NCBI GenBank assembly: GCA_023846275.1
Contig: JAIUJO010000142.1
Span: forward strand, 286,501 to 350,500
DNA from: Vanilla planifolia
Taxonomy: Eukaryota; Streptophyta; Magnoliopsida; Asparagales; Orchidaceae
Length of the DNA: 64,000 bases
Direction of reading: 5' to 3'
Shown piece by piece: positions 51,114-64,000 of this stretch. The first letter of the stretch is position 1. Every line of letters starts with the position of its first letter. The notes under the pieces are model-generated. The model saw only the letters and a program-made list of their open reading frames with translations. It made no database searches and had not been told where the DNA came from. A program made the position numbers and the translations under genes.

Positions 51114-53100
51114 GATAAACACTTACACAAACACACATAAACACATATACACATACACACACATATGGCACACATGTAGACACACACACATGTACACATG
51201 CAAATTCATAGTCACATGCACAAATGCACACATACATGCACACAAGCACACATACATGCACCCACACACATGCACACACATGTACACACACATAAAAGCA
51301 CACACATACACATGACAAACCAATGCAAGTACACACTCACACACACATGCACCCCCACACACATGCCCCATGCAAGCATAGCCATACACATGCTTGCAAA
51401 TGCCAACATGTGCAAATGTAGATACTTACATGCATACATGCACATACACAGATATACACACACAAAACATACACCTACACACACATACGCAAGTATGCAC
51501 ACACACACATGCACATGAATGCATGCATACAAGCACAATGAATGCACCAACATAAACATATAAGCACATAGGCACATATGCACACACATACATAAGAATG
51601 CGCCCACATACATACCAAGACACATACACCTTAACAGACACACAACTACACACATGTGCACGCATGCAAGCATGCACATGAGCACATGCACACACAAACA
51701 CACACACTTACACTCACAAACTAAAATACACTCATAGACTTGTATAAATACAAGCACACGCACATAAAAATGCATGCACAAATACACACATACACATTCA
51801 CATGTATGTTTTCACACATATATGCAAACACGCATAGACACATGTAGATACACACACATGGATAAACACACATGATCATGCACACACATGCACACATAAA
51901 CATACAGACACAAGTACACATGCACTTACACATACGTGCACACGTATAAACTCAAACACACATGCACAAGAAGCATACATGCCTACACACTTGAACACAC
52001 ATGAACAAGCACACACTCATACACACATGGAAGAACACACATACACATATATGAATGCACACATAGGCACACACATACACACACCCCCTCCCCACATTCA
52101 CACATATACAAACATACATATGCATGCATAAAAACACACACATGAACAAGTACACAAGCACACACTTATGTATGCTCACATACACATATATGTAGACAGA
52201 AAAACATGGGTATACTCAAGCAAAAGCATACCCACCCACACACATACAACTAGATACATGCACAAACAAAAACACATATGCTCCCAAGAACACACAGACA
52301 CATAAACATGTGTGCATACAAACAAGCAAACATACACACATTGATGTGTTTAATCATTCATAGTAACACACACACATGCACAGTAACACACATAAGCACA
52401 CACACACATGCACAAGCACACACATGCATGTATACAACTACACTTATACATGTAATCATATAAACACATGCACACACACACACACACGTGTATGCACATA
52501 CAAGCATGCACAACACACATGTACAAATACTTGTTTGCTCACATACAAACATGCACTTATGCATACAAACACATGCATACACACTAATACATGCATGTAC
52601 GTAGACATGCACGCACACACCCACATGCACATTAACAAGCTTGCTCACATGCATACAAATAAGTACACAAATGCATACACACATGCACGTAAGCATAGAC
52701 ACATGCACATACACATGCCTATAGGCATAGACACATACACACACACACACACACCCAGACATATACATACACATACACACATGCACATACACATGTGCAC
52801 AAAAAAATACACACATATTCACACACACACATGCCACATGTATACCAAGACATGCATATAGACATGCGCAAAAACACATGCAAATACAAACATGCACACA
52901 CAGACACGCACAAAGACACTAACATGCAAGCGCAACCACACACACACACTTATGCTTGTGTATGCACACATGCACACATGCATGCACACATATATAAACA
53001 ACCCACACTTACATGCACCAAAGAACACGAACACACAAGAACACGTAAACACCTAGCTATACACAATTGAACACATACACATGTATGCACATGCACACAC

Positions 53101-53121
53101 CCTCCCCCTCCCCCTCCCCCT
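53101..53121 (-). repeat. C-rich hexamer run (CCCCCT)3
   Basis: CCTCCCCCTCCCCCTCCCCC followed by T, so the minus strand has three runs of five G separated by single A and a fourth run of two. It could form a two-tier G-quadruplex, and the C strand an i-motif. It is the most C/G-dense spot in the low-complexity domain. Confidence 0.85.
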
Positions 53122-53589
53122 CACACACACACATACACATAAATGGATAATGACACATACACATGCATGTTGTCCTATACACACATATATGCATGCACAC
53201 ACTTACACATCCACATGTACACATACACAAACACAAACACATGTGCATATATGCTCATGCACACACACATGGACCCCCATACATGTAGACACACAAGTGG
53301 GAACACACACACAAACAAGAATGTACACATACATAAACACACAAAAACACATGTACGCACATATACAGATATGCATGCACATATACACATACACATGCAT
53401 GTGTATGAAAAGAAACATGCATAAATGCATGCATGCAGACAAGTATACACATAGACTCACACACACAAATATAGACAAACATGAATTCCACACACACACA
53501 CACAAACAGTCACATGCACATATGCATGTGCATCCACTTAGGTTTACACAACAAGTGCACACATAGGTTCACATATATGCACACACATA

Positions 53590-54158
53590 TGCATACACAT
53601 ACACAAAATATCACATTTGCCTACACACACATGCATACTCAGACACATACTCACCCACATAATAGACATATAGATGCATAAACATTCACACAAGCAATCA
53701 CATACACAAAGATTCATGCACATATAAACATACACACATACACACATGCATACACACACATGCACACACACGCTTGGACACACATATGCAAAAACATGTT
53801 TGTATGTATAAAAAAAATACACACATGCATGAACACACACACACATACACACACACAAATAGGCATGCAACACATGCACATACACATGCACACAAACAAA
53901 CATTATCACATACATGTACATGTAGACATGCACACACATATGCACCCACACACACATGTCCTTGCATTCACACACACACACATGCACATGCAAGCACTCA
54001 AGCACACACACGAACACCCACACACCCATACAGAAGCACCCACACACACCCATACAGAAGCACCCACACACACATGTACATGTGTACATGTGCACATATG
54101 CACAATTATGCATTCACAGACTCACACACATACCCCCAAACACATAATCACACACACA
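53590..54158. repeat. 0.57-kb tandem duplication, copy 1
   Basis: It is nearly identical to 54,159-54,722. Shared words in order include CACAAAATATCACATTTGCC (53,602 and 54,171), TAATAGACATATAGATGCAT, ACACGCTTGGACACACATAT, GTATGTATAAAAAAAATACA and ATTATGCATTCACAGACTCA. Offsets are 569 bases at the start and 563 at the end. Confidence 0.93.
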
Positions 54159-54722
54159 TGCATACACATACACAAAATATCACATTTGCCTACACACACA
54201 TGCATACTCAGACACATACTCACCCACATAATAGACATATAGATGCATAAACATTCACACAAGCAATCACATACACAAAGATTCATGCACATATAAACAT
54301 ACACACATACACACATGCATACACACACATGCACACACACGCTTGGACACACATATGCAAAAACATGTTTGTATGTATAAAAAAAATACACACATGCATG
54401 AACACACACACACAAATAGGCATGCAACACATGCACATACACATGCACACAAACAAACATTATCACATACATGTACATGTAGACATGCACAAACATATGC
54501 ACCCACACACACATGTCCTTGCATTCACACACACACACATGCACATGCAAGCACTCAAGCACACACACACAAACAAAAGCACACACACGAACACCCACAC
54601 ACTCACACACACCCATACAGAAGCACCCACACACACATGTACATGTGTGCATGTGCACATAGGCATAATTATGCATTCACAGACTCACACACATACCCCC
54701 AAAAACATAATCACACACACAC
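54159..54722. repeat. 0.57-kb tandem duplication, copy 2
   Basis: Head-to-tail second copy of 53,590-54,158. I see only a handful of substitutions. Other differences are the loss of about 14 bases of ACACACAT repeat near 54,410, and a gain of AAACAAAAGC-type and ACTCACACAC-type sequence with loss of one CATACAGAAGCACC repeat near 54,570-54,610. Both ends show the same AC-rich junction words, consistent with unequal exchange or replication slippage. The similarity marks it as the youngest large event in the window. Confidence 0.93.
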
Positions 54723-56012
54723 ATGTGCATATGTGTATGAGACATGCTCACACATACAAACACACCAATCCACACAAAAATAGAAACTCACACACATACA
54801 CATGCTTATGCATAAGAAAAATATTTGTAGACACATACACATGCGTGTACACATATGTACCCTCATACCTAATCAGACACATGCACATGTGTAGAGACAT
54901 ATACATGCACATACATTCACAAACATGTACACACACTCATGCACACACACATGCAAAAACACAAGCACACGCATGCACACATGTGCAGAGCACACTCAAA
55001 CAAAGACTAACATGCACACATGCATGGACATAACAAAATACACACTTGCACAAACACTCTCACACTTGCACTTACACATAGACCCAAACATGCACCTACA
55101 AATGGACATATGCGTGCACCCATATGTGCACACAAATGTGCACAAGCATGTAAGCATGTAGAAACCTATACATACACACATATGTAGACACACACACACT
55201 CGCACTGCATGGACACACAACCACACACAAATTCACACACATATATGCACAATCCTATAAAACACATGATCACATGTGCACATATATGCTCATGCACACA
55301 AAGTCACACAAAACATAGACACACATGCACATAGATATACATCTACACTTTCACACATACACATAAAAAAAAATGCACACAAACACACTAACATGCACCC
55401 ACATGCACACTCATGCATCCACAAACACACACATACATATACACACGTTCACACAAATACACTCACAAACACATGCACACATGGATGCACACACACTTGT
55501 TGCACAAACATGAACTTGCATTTACACAAAACACATATGTGCTTGCACAAATAAGAACATGCATACAAAGAGGCACACATACATGTGCATAGACAAGTAC
55601 ACATACACTTACACAAACAGACCTACACATGCACAAGCACACACAAATGCATGCATAATACATGCACCTATACACAATTGCACTCAAACACAAAAACACT
55701 CACACATGCTCACTTGTACACACACATACACACATACATACATACTTGCATATAGACATGCACACATGTGTATGTTCATGCAGAGATGCATACCCATACA
55801 AATACATAAAACATGCCTATAAGTAGGCACAAACACATGCACAGATCCAGTTATACATACACACATATGCACAAATACACACACACACACATGCTAACAC
55901 ACATGCATACAGACACATACACACACATGCACGCACATGCACAAAAATACCCATACACGCACTCACACACTTGTATATAGCCAAGCTCGTACACATATCC
56001 ATTCATACTATT

Positions 56013-56023
56013 GCCAATGGTGC
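56013..56023. other. Orientation switch from CA-rich back to TG-rich
   Basis: Between the last CA-type words (ATTCATACTATTGCC, ending about 56,015) and the first TG-type words (CATGTATGTGTGCATG, from 56,025) there are only some 10-20 bases of mixed sequence (CAATGGTGCC). I see no LTR remnant, no inverted repeat and no target-site duplication at this junction. Confidence 0.8.
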
Positions 56024-59000
56024 CCATGTATGTGTGCATGTGCTATGTGTGTTGTATGCATTTTATGTGCATGTGCATGTATATGTGAGCATGCATGTGT
56101 GTGTATGCATATGTGCATGTGTGGACATGTGTGTATGTATGTGTGAAAATGTGCATGCATCTTGCTTATGTTCATGTCTTTGTGCACATATGCCAGTGTG
56201 TGAGTGAGCATGAGTGTACTTGTGTGTTCTTATTCATAAGTTTGTATCTATGTTTGTGCGAGTGTGTGTGTGCATGTGTACTTTTCTATGCATGTGAATT
56301 TGTTAAGTGAGTTTGAGCATGCATGTGTATGCATATGCATAGATGTTAGTGTGTGTCGGTGTGTGCGTTTGCATGTGTATGACTTTTGGTGTGCATTTGT
56401 CTATATATTTTATATGTGTTGTGTGTATTTGTGTACTTGTGTATGTTTGTGTATGTATGTGTGTGCATGCTTGTGTGTGCATGTGTATGTTCTGTGAGAG
56501 GGTTCTTGTGTGTGTGCATGTGTCTATGTGCTTGTGTGTGTCCATGAGTACATACATGAGTGTGTGTTTTGTGTCCCTATGCATGTGTATTTGTTCATAT
56601 ATGAGTCTGTGTGTGGGTTTGTGTTCATGGGCATGTGTGAGTTTGTGTACATATGTGTATATGTGTGTATATGCTTATGTATGTGTCCATGTGTGTGCAT
56701 GTGTGTGTTCACACAAGCATTTGTGTATCTTTTCTAAATGTTGTGCATGCATTATGCATGTGGGTGGTTGTGTTAGTCTGTGTGCATGTGCATGTGTGTA
56801 GGTAAACATCCATGTGTACACACATGTCTATAAGCATGTGCGTGTGTGTGGGTTTGTATGTGCTTGTACATGTGTTTGTGTTGGTGAGTGCATGTGCATG
56901 TGTGTATGGTCATGCACATGCATGTGTGTGTAAGTGTGTGTGTCTGCATTCACATTCATTTGCATATGCATGTGTGTGTGCATGTGTGTACTTGTGTGTG
57001 CATGAGTGTGAGCATATGTGTGTGTGTGTTTTTTGTATGCTCGTGTGTGCATGTGTGTATGCATGTGTATATGCATGTGTATGCATGTGCATATGAGTGC
57101 ATGTGTGTGTGAATGTGTGTATAGGGTGTGTGTTTTTATGAATGTATGGGTGTGTATGTGCACACGTATTGGTAACTATATGCAAGGGCACACATATGTA
57201 TAGGTGTGTGTAAGGGTGAACTTGTGTGTGTATTTGTTTTTGTGGATGTGTGTGGGTTTTTTGTGTTTGTGCATGTGTGTGCATGTTCTTGAGTGTGTAT
57301 GTGTGTGCTTGTGTGTGTGCATGTATGTGTAGGTATGTATGTGCATATATGTGATATTACATGTGTGTTTGTTCCTGTATGCTTCAATTCATATGCATGT
57401 TTGTGTGTGTTTGTGTAAGTGTTTATAAGTGTGTGTGTTTCTATGTTTGTGTGCGAGTACAAGCATGTGTGTGAATAAATTTGATTGTGCATATGTGAGT
57501 GTATGTGTGTGAGTTTGTGTGTGTACATATGTGTGTATGTGTTCCTATGTGCTTACATGTATTTTTGGGTTCTTATGCATTCTTATGTGTGCATGTGTGA
57601 GTGTGCATGAGTATCTGTGTGCACATAAGCATGTTTGAATGTTTTTGTGCATGTGTGCATGTGTGTGCATGTGTATATGTGCATGTATGTGTGTGTGTGT
57701 GTTCATGTGTGCTTGTGCACATGCATGCATGTCTATATACACATATTTGGTTAAGTGAGCATGTATACGTGTGTGTGTGTGTGTATGTGGATGCATTTTA
57801 TTGTGTATAAGCATGTTTGTGTTGCTTATGTATTTGTGCATATAAGCTTTTGTATGAGAAGTTTTCTGCATGCATACGACTGAGTGTGTATAAGTGTGTG
57901 TGTGCATGTTTATGTGTTTGTGAGAATATGCATGATTGTGTGTGCATGTGCATGTTTGTGTGTGTATGTGCATTTGTTTGTTTGGTCATTTTTTTCATGT
58001 CTGTGTGAATGTGTATGCTCGTGTGTTTGAATGTGCGTGCATGTATTTATTCCTATGTTTATGTATATGTGTGTGTGCACTTGTTTATGCCTATGTTTAT
58101 GCATATATTTGTGGATGCATGTATATGTGCGTGTGTGTGTGTGTGTGTGCATGTGTGTATGTGTGTTTATGTGTATGTGTGTATGTATGAGTACGTGCAC
58201 ACATTTATGTGTGTGAATGGTTCACATGTGTGCATAAGCGTGTGCATGTGTGTTCTCATTTGTGTGTGACTGTGTGTAGTGTGCATCTTTGTGTTTGCAT
58301 GTTTGCACCTGTATACACGTGCATACAGGTGTGTCAATATGTGTGTGTTTTATGTGTGCGTGTTCATGCAGGTACATGTGTTTGTTTGTACATTTGTGCA
58401 TGTGTCTGAACATGTGCGTGTCTGTGCATTTGCGTGTGTGGGTGTGCCTATGTATGCCCGTGTGTGCACGTTTCCATGTGCCGGCATGTGCAAGTGCGTT
58501 TGTGTATTTGTACATGTGTGTGTGTATGCATATGCATGTGCATGTATGTTTGCATGTGTGTGTATGGGATTGCATGTGTGTGTTCATGTGCTTTTGTGTG
58601 CATGGCTACATGTGTGTGCATGTGTATGTATGCATGTTTGTGTGCATGTCCTTATGCATGTGTATGTGTGTGTTTGTATGCTTGTTTATATGTGTGTGTG
58701 TCATGTATTTGTAGGTGTGTTTGTGTATTTGTGTGTAGGTTTGTGCATGTCTTTGCATGCAAGTGTACATGACGGTGTGCATGTGGATGTGGGGTATGTG
58801 TATTGTTGTATATGTGTGTGTGAGTGCAAACATACATGCATTTGTGTCTGTGTGTTGGCGAGTGCATTGACATGTGCGTGTTCATGTGTATTGGTGTGTG
58901 CGAGCTTGTGTATGTGTGTGCACCCTTGTGTTAGTGGGTGCGTGTGTGTACATGCACGCACATGTCTGTATGTGGCTGCATAAGTGTCTGTGCATCCATA

Positions 59001-62000
59001 TGTACTTGCATATTTGTATGGGTGTGTACTTGTGTCTTTGTGTATGAGTACTAATACACGTTTGTTTGTGTCTTTGCATATACCTATGTACATATGTGTG
59101 TGTGTGCTTAAGCATGCATGCGTGTGAGCATGTTTGAGCATTTTCTTATGGGTATGTATGCATGCACGTGTGTGTATATATATTTGTGTGAGTGTGCATA
59201 GGCATGTGTACATATGAGTATGTGTGGGTGTGCGGTTATGTGTGTGTGTGTACTTGCATGTTTGTGTTCTTATATGGTATGTGGGTCCATGGGTATTTGC
59301 AAGCATTAGAGCATATGTTCATTCATGTGTTCATGTGTACATGTGTGCATGTACATGCATGCATGAGCATGTGCATGTGGGTAGGTGTATCTCTTTGTGT
59401 TTGCATGTATGTGTGTGTATGTGTATGTCAAGTGTGCATGTTGCAATTTGAGTGTGTAAGCATACGTAAGTTTGCATGTGTTTTATGTGAGTGTGTCTGC
59501 ATGTTTAAGCAGGTATGTGTGCATATTGGTTAGGCATCTGTGCGAGCATTCACATATATGAGTGCTTGTGTGTATGTCCATGTTTTTGCTTTTGTGTTTG
59601 TGTTTAGGTGTATGTGTGCATGCATGTATATGCATATGCATGCACATGAGTTTGTTTGCATGTTCTTATGGTTGCATATGCATGTGTATGTGTTTGCACA
59701 TGTGTACTATGTATGTGTGTGTGTGTGTGTGCAAGTTTTTATTGATGTGAGTTTGTATATGCATGTGCAATTGCAAAAAGGTATGCATGTGTGTAGGTAT
59801 GTATGTCTGTGTTTGTGTGTACATGTTATGTGTGTGTGGTTGTGTGCATGTGTGTGTGCACATTTATGTGTGTCTTGTTCTTGTGTGGGTACATGCATTC
59901 ATGTGCATGCCTGTGTTAGTGTGTGTGTGTACACACATGTGAGTGTGTGTGATGAGTGTGCTTGACTTTGTACATGTGTCCTTGTGTGTGCTTCCCCATG
60001 TGCATGAGCTATGCTCGCATGTGCATGAGTGTGTGCTGCAGGGTGAGTGTGTGCATATGTGTGTGTGTACACGTGCATGTGTGTGTAAGTTTGCATGTGT
60101 TTGCATATGTGCATGTGTGTATTCCTGAGTATGTGTGTGTGTGTGTGTATGTGCATGTTCATGTATGAGCATGTGTGTGTTCACATTTTTGCATGTGTGA
60201 AGGTTTATGTGTGTGCATTATGTCTGTGTGTGTCCATATTTGTATGTGTGGTTCTACACATGCATGCATGTACCTGTGTACATTTGTGTTTGCATGCATG
60301 AGTATGTGTGTGAGCATGCATGCATGTTTGTCATTTGATTTGTGTGTGAGCACATATGTGCAAGTGTGTGTGGGGGGTGTGTGTGTTCCTATTTGCATGT
60401 GGATGCACATGTGTGTGTTGGTGCTTGCATGTGCACATGCATGCATGCATGCTTGTGTGTGTGTGTTCACATTCACACATCTTTGTCTTGTGGAAACTTG
60501 TTTGTGTGGTGTATGTGTATTTGTGCAAGTCAGTGCGTATGGGTTTGTGTATACTTGTGTGTTTATGTGTGTGTCTACATGTGTGGTTGTGCATATGTGT
60601 ATTTTCATGTGCATACATGTGCATATGTTGGTGTTTGTACATTTGTGTGTGTGTGTATGCACGTGCATGTGCATGTGCATGTACATGTGTGTGTCTGTAT
60701 GTGCATGTGCACATGTGCATGTATGTGTGTCTGTGTGTGTATGCTTGTGTTTGTCCCATGTGTGTGTTCTTGTGCAAGTATGTGTGGGTGTGCATTTGTA
60801 TTCCTGTGCATGTGTTTTGACATATGTGTGAGCATGCACATGTGCATGCGAGCATGCATGTGTCTATATGTTTGTGTGCACGTCTTCATGTGAGAATAAG
60901 TGTGCATGTGCAAGCCTATGTGTCCATGTCTGTGTGTGAGCTTGTGCATGTGTATGTGCATGTGTTTGTGTGCTTGAGCATGTTTGCATGTGTGCATGCG
61001 CACGTGTGAATGTGTGTGTGTGTATGCTTTTGTGTGTGTGTGTGCATTTGTGTGCATGTGCTTGCATGAGTGTGTGTGTATACATTTGTGCATGTGTTCA
61101 TATGCTTATGCATGTGTGCATTTTTAGTAATTTGCATGTCTGTGCATTTGTGTGTGCATGAATGTGTGTGTGGGTGTGTGCTTATGGTTGTGCTTGTATG
61201 TGAATGTGTGTTTGTGTAAATGTATGTGCATGTGTGTGTGCATGTGCATGTTCATGTGCATGAGTATGCATGCATCTATGTATGTGCCTGTGTGTGTGTA
61301 TATATGCATGTGAGTGTGTACCTGTATGAGTCTGTGTGTATGTATACATGTGTATGTGTACATGTGTATAGATGTGAATGTGTGCGTGTATGTGTTTGTG
61401 CATGTGTATGTGCCTAAATCTGTGTGTATGTGTGTACATGTGTGTGTGTTTGCATGTGATTCTCTGTATGTATAAGCACATATGTATGCATGTTTGTGCA
61501 TTTATGCATGCATGCATGCATGTGTATTGTGCATGTATGTGTGTCCTTGTGCATATGTATGCATGTGTGCTCTTATGTATGTGGGTGTTCGTGCCTATGT
61601 GTGTGCGAGTTCATTATTGTGCATTTGTATGTGTGTGTCTGCCTTTGTGTGTAAGTGTGTGTTTTTGCATAAGTGCTCGTTTGTGTGTGTATGCATGTGC
61701 AAGCATATATGTGTTGTGTCTTCGTATGTGTGCATGTTCATGAGCAATTATGTGTGCATGTGTGTGTTTACGCCTATGTATGTGCATGTGCTTATGTGTG
61801 CATGTGTGTATGTGCACATGCGATTCTCTATGTGTGTATCCGTGCATTTGCTTGTGTGTATGTGTGTATGTTTGCATGTGTTTCTGTGCGTGTATGGGTG
61901 TGTTTGCACATGTGTGCATTAGATGTTTGCAAGCATACATGTGTGTGTATATGTGCATGCATGCTTTCATATTTGCATATGCATGTGCATGCACTTGTGC

Positions 62001-64000
62001 ATATGTTTGTTTGCATGTAAGCACATGTGTGTGCGTGTGTTTGTGCTATGTGTGTTATTTGTGCTATGTGAGTGCTTACATGTATGCATGTTTGTCAGTG
62101 TGGTTTCACATGCATGTGAGTATGCAAGCACGTGTCTGTGCATGTGAATGTGTCTATGTGTGTGTTTGTGTGCACATGTGTGCATGGGCAGACATTTGTG
62201 TACATGTTTGAGAGTTTATGTGGGTTCGTGTGTTAGTAGGTGTGAACATGCCCACATTTTGTGCTTGTGTGATTACGATCTTAAAAGTGTGCTAATGTGT
62301 GGGTGTGAGTTCTTGTGTGTGCATACGCATTAGTGTGTGTCCAAGTGCAAGTGCATGCATTTGTTTATATTTGTGTTCTTATGCATACATGTTGGTGTAT
62401 ATAGGTTTCTATTAGTATGTGTGAGTGTGCATATCTTTGCATGTTCATGTTCATATGTGTGCATGTGTTCTCCAAGTGTTTTATGTGCATATGCATTTAT
62501 GTGAGTACATGCATGTTTGCATGTGCATGTGTATGCATTTGTGTGTGTGTGAGTGCTTATGCATGCAAATGTTTGTGTGCATGCGTGTGAGTGTGCATGG
62601 GTTTGAGCAAAGTGTGTGATGTAAGTGTGCATGTGCTTATGTGTGGGTGTGCGTATGTGCGTATGTGTGTGTGCATGGGTGTGCATGTGCTTGCATGCAT
62701 GTATGTGTGTGCTTGTATCCATGTGCATATGTGTTCATATATGTGCATATGAGTGTTTATGTAGAAGTGTGTATGTGCATATTTGTGTGTGTGATGCACA
62801 TATGCATTTGCATGTGTGTGGTTGTGTGTATTTTTATGTTTGTTTATGCACATGCCTAAGTGTGTGCATATGTGTATGTGAGTGTGTGTGTGTGCATGTG
62901 CTTGCATAAGTGTTTGTATTTGTGTGTGTATGTGTTTGCATAGGTGTTTATATTTGTGTTTGCATGTGTGTGTGTGACTGCATGCCTATGTATGGTTGAG
63001 CATGTGTGTGTACCTACATGCATGTGTATGTAGGCATGTGTGTATGAGTGTATTGGTTTGTGTGTGTGAGAATGTGTGTGAGCATTTGTGCCTATATGCA
63101 AGTGTGTCTAAGGGTGTGTGTGTTGTGTAGGGTGTGAGTGTGTATAGATGTATGTGTGCAGGTATGTTTGAGTGTGTGTGTGTGTGTGTACGTGAGTGCA
63201 TTTGTGCCTGTGTGTGTGCATGCGAGCACATGTGTTTGTGTTCTTGTATTTGTATGGATGTCCAACTTTATGTGATTATGAATGTATGTACTCACATGTG
63301 TGTACATACTTGTTTGTGTGCATGGGTTTACAAGTGTGTCTATGCATGATTCTTCATGTGTGTCTGTATGCATCTCTATATGCATCTATGCATGGGTGTT
63401 CTTGTACTTGTGTGCATATGTTTGTGTATGTGTGTGTATGTGCATGCATGTGTGTGAGCATGCTTGTGCGTACATGTTCGTGTGCTCTTGTGAGTTTGTG
63501 TGCATGTTAGTGTGCGTGCACATGTGTGTATGTGAATGTGAGCTTTTCTACAGGCATGGGTTCTTGTCTACACTCATGTTTGCATGTGTGTGTGTGCGTG
63601 CATGCATGTACATGTGTGCACATGTGTGTGCATTTATGTGTGCGTGAATGTATGTGTGTGCATATGTTTTTGTGCTTATGCATGTGTGATTACATGTATG
63701 TGTGCATGAGAGATAGTTTATGCACAAATGTGGTATACTTTATGTGTGCACTTATGTGTGTGCATGTGTGTGTGTGTGCCAATGTGTGTGTGTGTATTTG
63801 TGTACACGTTCATACGCTCATGTGTGTAGGTGTGTATGGGTATTTTGTGTGCATGTTTGTGCTTGTGTGTATGTGAGCCTGTTCATGTGTCTGCATACAT
63901 GTGTGTGCACGTGCGTGTGTGTGTGGGCATGTGTGTGTGTTTATGTGTAGTTATGTGTATAGATGTGTTTGCATGTGTGCATGCATTTGCACTTATATGT
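56024..64000. repeat. TG-rich low-complexity tract, right part
   Basis: Same texture as 413-46,919: alternating TG, CA and TA steps with short TTTG and GAG interruptions, continuing to the window end. It has short (CATG)/(GCAT) clusters, for example GTGCATGTGCATGTGCATG near 60,665 and CATGCATGCATGCATG near 61,507. I found no gene, RNA gene or mobile element in it. Confidence 0.93.

Larger units (their letters stand above)
51114..56012. repeat. 4.9-kb CA-rich tract: the low-complexity domain in inverted orientation
   Basis: The + strand switches abruptly to CA, TG-poor repeat (CACACA, CATGCA, CATACA words), the reverse complement of the texture on both sides. The alternating pyrimidine-purine pattern is kept. 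It contains a C-rich run at 53.10 kb and a 0.57-kb tandem duplication at 53.6-54.7 kb. Open frames on + are His/Thr-rich and on - Cys/Val-rich, with no domain. No gene is seen. Confidence 0.93.

Noticed and set aside
51064..56002. His/Thr-rich and Cys-rich open frames in the CA tract, including near-duplicate frames at 53.76 and 54.33 kb
   Set aside because: The similarity comes from the 0.57-kb DNA duplication; the frames differ by indels that shift them and show no domain.
51114..56012. A simple two-break inversion explaining the CA block
   Set aside because: The rest of the 3' LTR is not found in reverse at the 56.02-kb breakpoint, so at least a deletion or another mechanism is also needed.
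413..64000. CRISPR array or bacterial phase-variable locus
   Set aside because: No constant direct repeat with unique spacers; a plant-type retroelement is present, and no prokaryotic genes or ribosome-binding sites are seen.
413..64000. Telomeric or subtelomeric array
   Set aside because: I saw no TTTAGGG/CCCTAAA-type repeats; the TG words follow no fixed telomere unit.

Overview
The window is eukaryotic, most likely nuclear DNA of a seed plant, and it appears to hold no functional protein-coding or RNA gene. The plant assignment rests on the one recognisable mobile element in the middle: a Ty3/gypsy-type LTR retrotransposon with a primer-binding site for plant initiator-Met tRNA, a plant-type gag with a degenerate zinc knuckle, and a chromovirus-like integrase tail. 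About 59 kb of the 64 kb is one extremely long, degenerate TG/CA low-complexity domain.

Layout. (1) 1-412: non-repetitive DNA, CpG-rich then AT-rich, probably the last 0.4 kb of another LTR. (2) 413-46,919: TG-rich tract (TGTGTG, CATG, TATG, TTTG words), interrupted only by short AT runs, a few minisatellite-like blocks and short less repetitive islands. It contains two kb-scale tandem duplications: a two-copy block at 7.0-10.1 kb and a five-unit array with a period of about 1.3-1.7 kb at 30.1-37.6 kb. (3) 46,920-51,113: an old, decayed Ty3/gypsy element in + orientation. It has a 5' LTR, primer-binding site, gag pseudogene, a large internal deletion removing protease/RT/RNase H, an integrase C-terminal pseudogene with a chromodomain-like tail, a polypurine tract, and only the first ~92 bp of the 3' LTR. 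(4) 51,114-56,012: the same kind of low-complexity DNA in the opposite orientation (CA-rich on the + strand), with a recent-looking 0.57-kb tandem duplication at 53.6-54.7 kb. (5) 56,024-64,000: TG-rich again up to the window end.

How it fits together. The tract is almost entirely alternating pyrimidine-purine steps (TG, CA, TA). It has evidently grown both by slippage and by unequal exchange or segmental tandem duplication at the 0.5-1.7 kb scale. The retroelement marks one of two places where the tract changes orientation. Its 3' LTR breaks off exactly where the CA-oriented block begins, so it is a physical marker of a rearrangement (inversion plus deletion, or break repair) inside the array. 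The many open frames in the tract (Cys/Val/Met/His-rich on one strand, His/Thr-rich on the other) are composition artefacts and are not annotated as genes. All statements come from reading the sequence; no alignment or database search was run.
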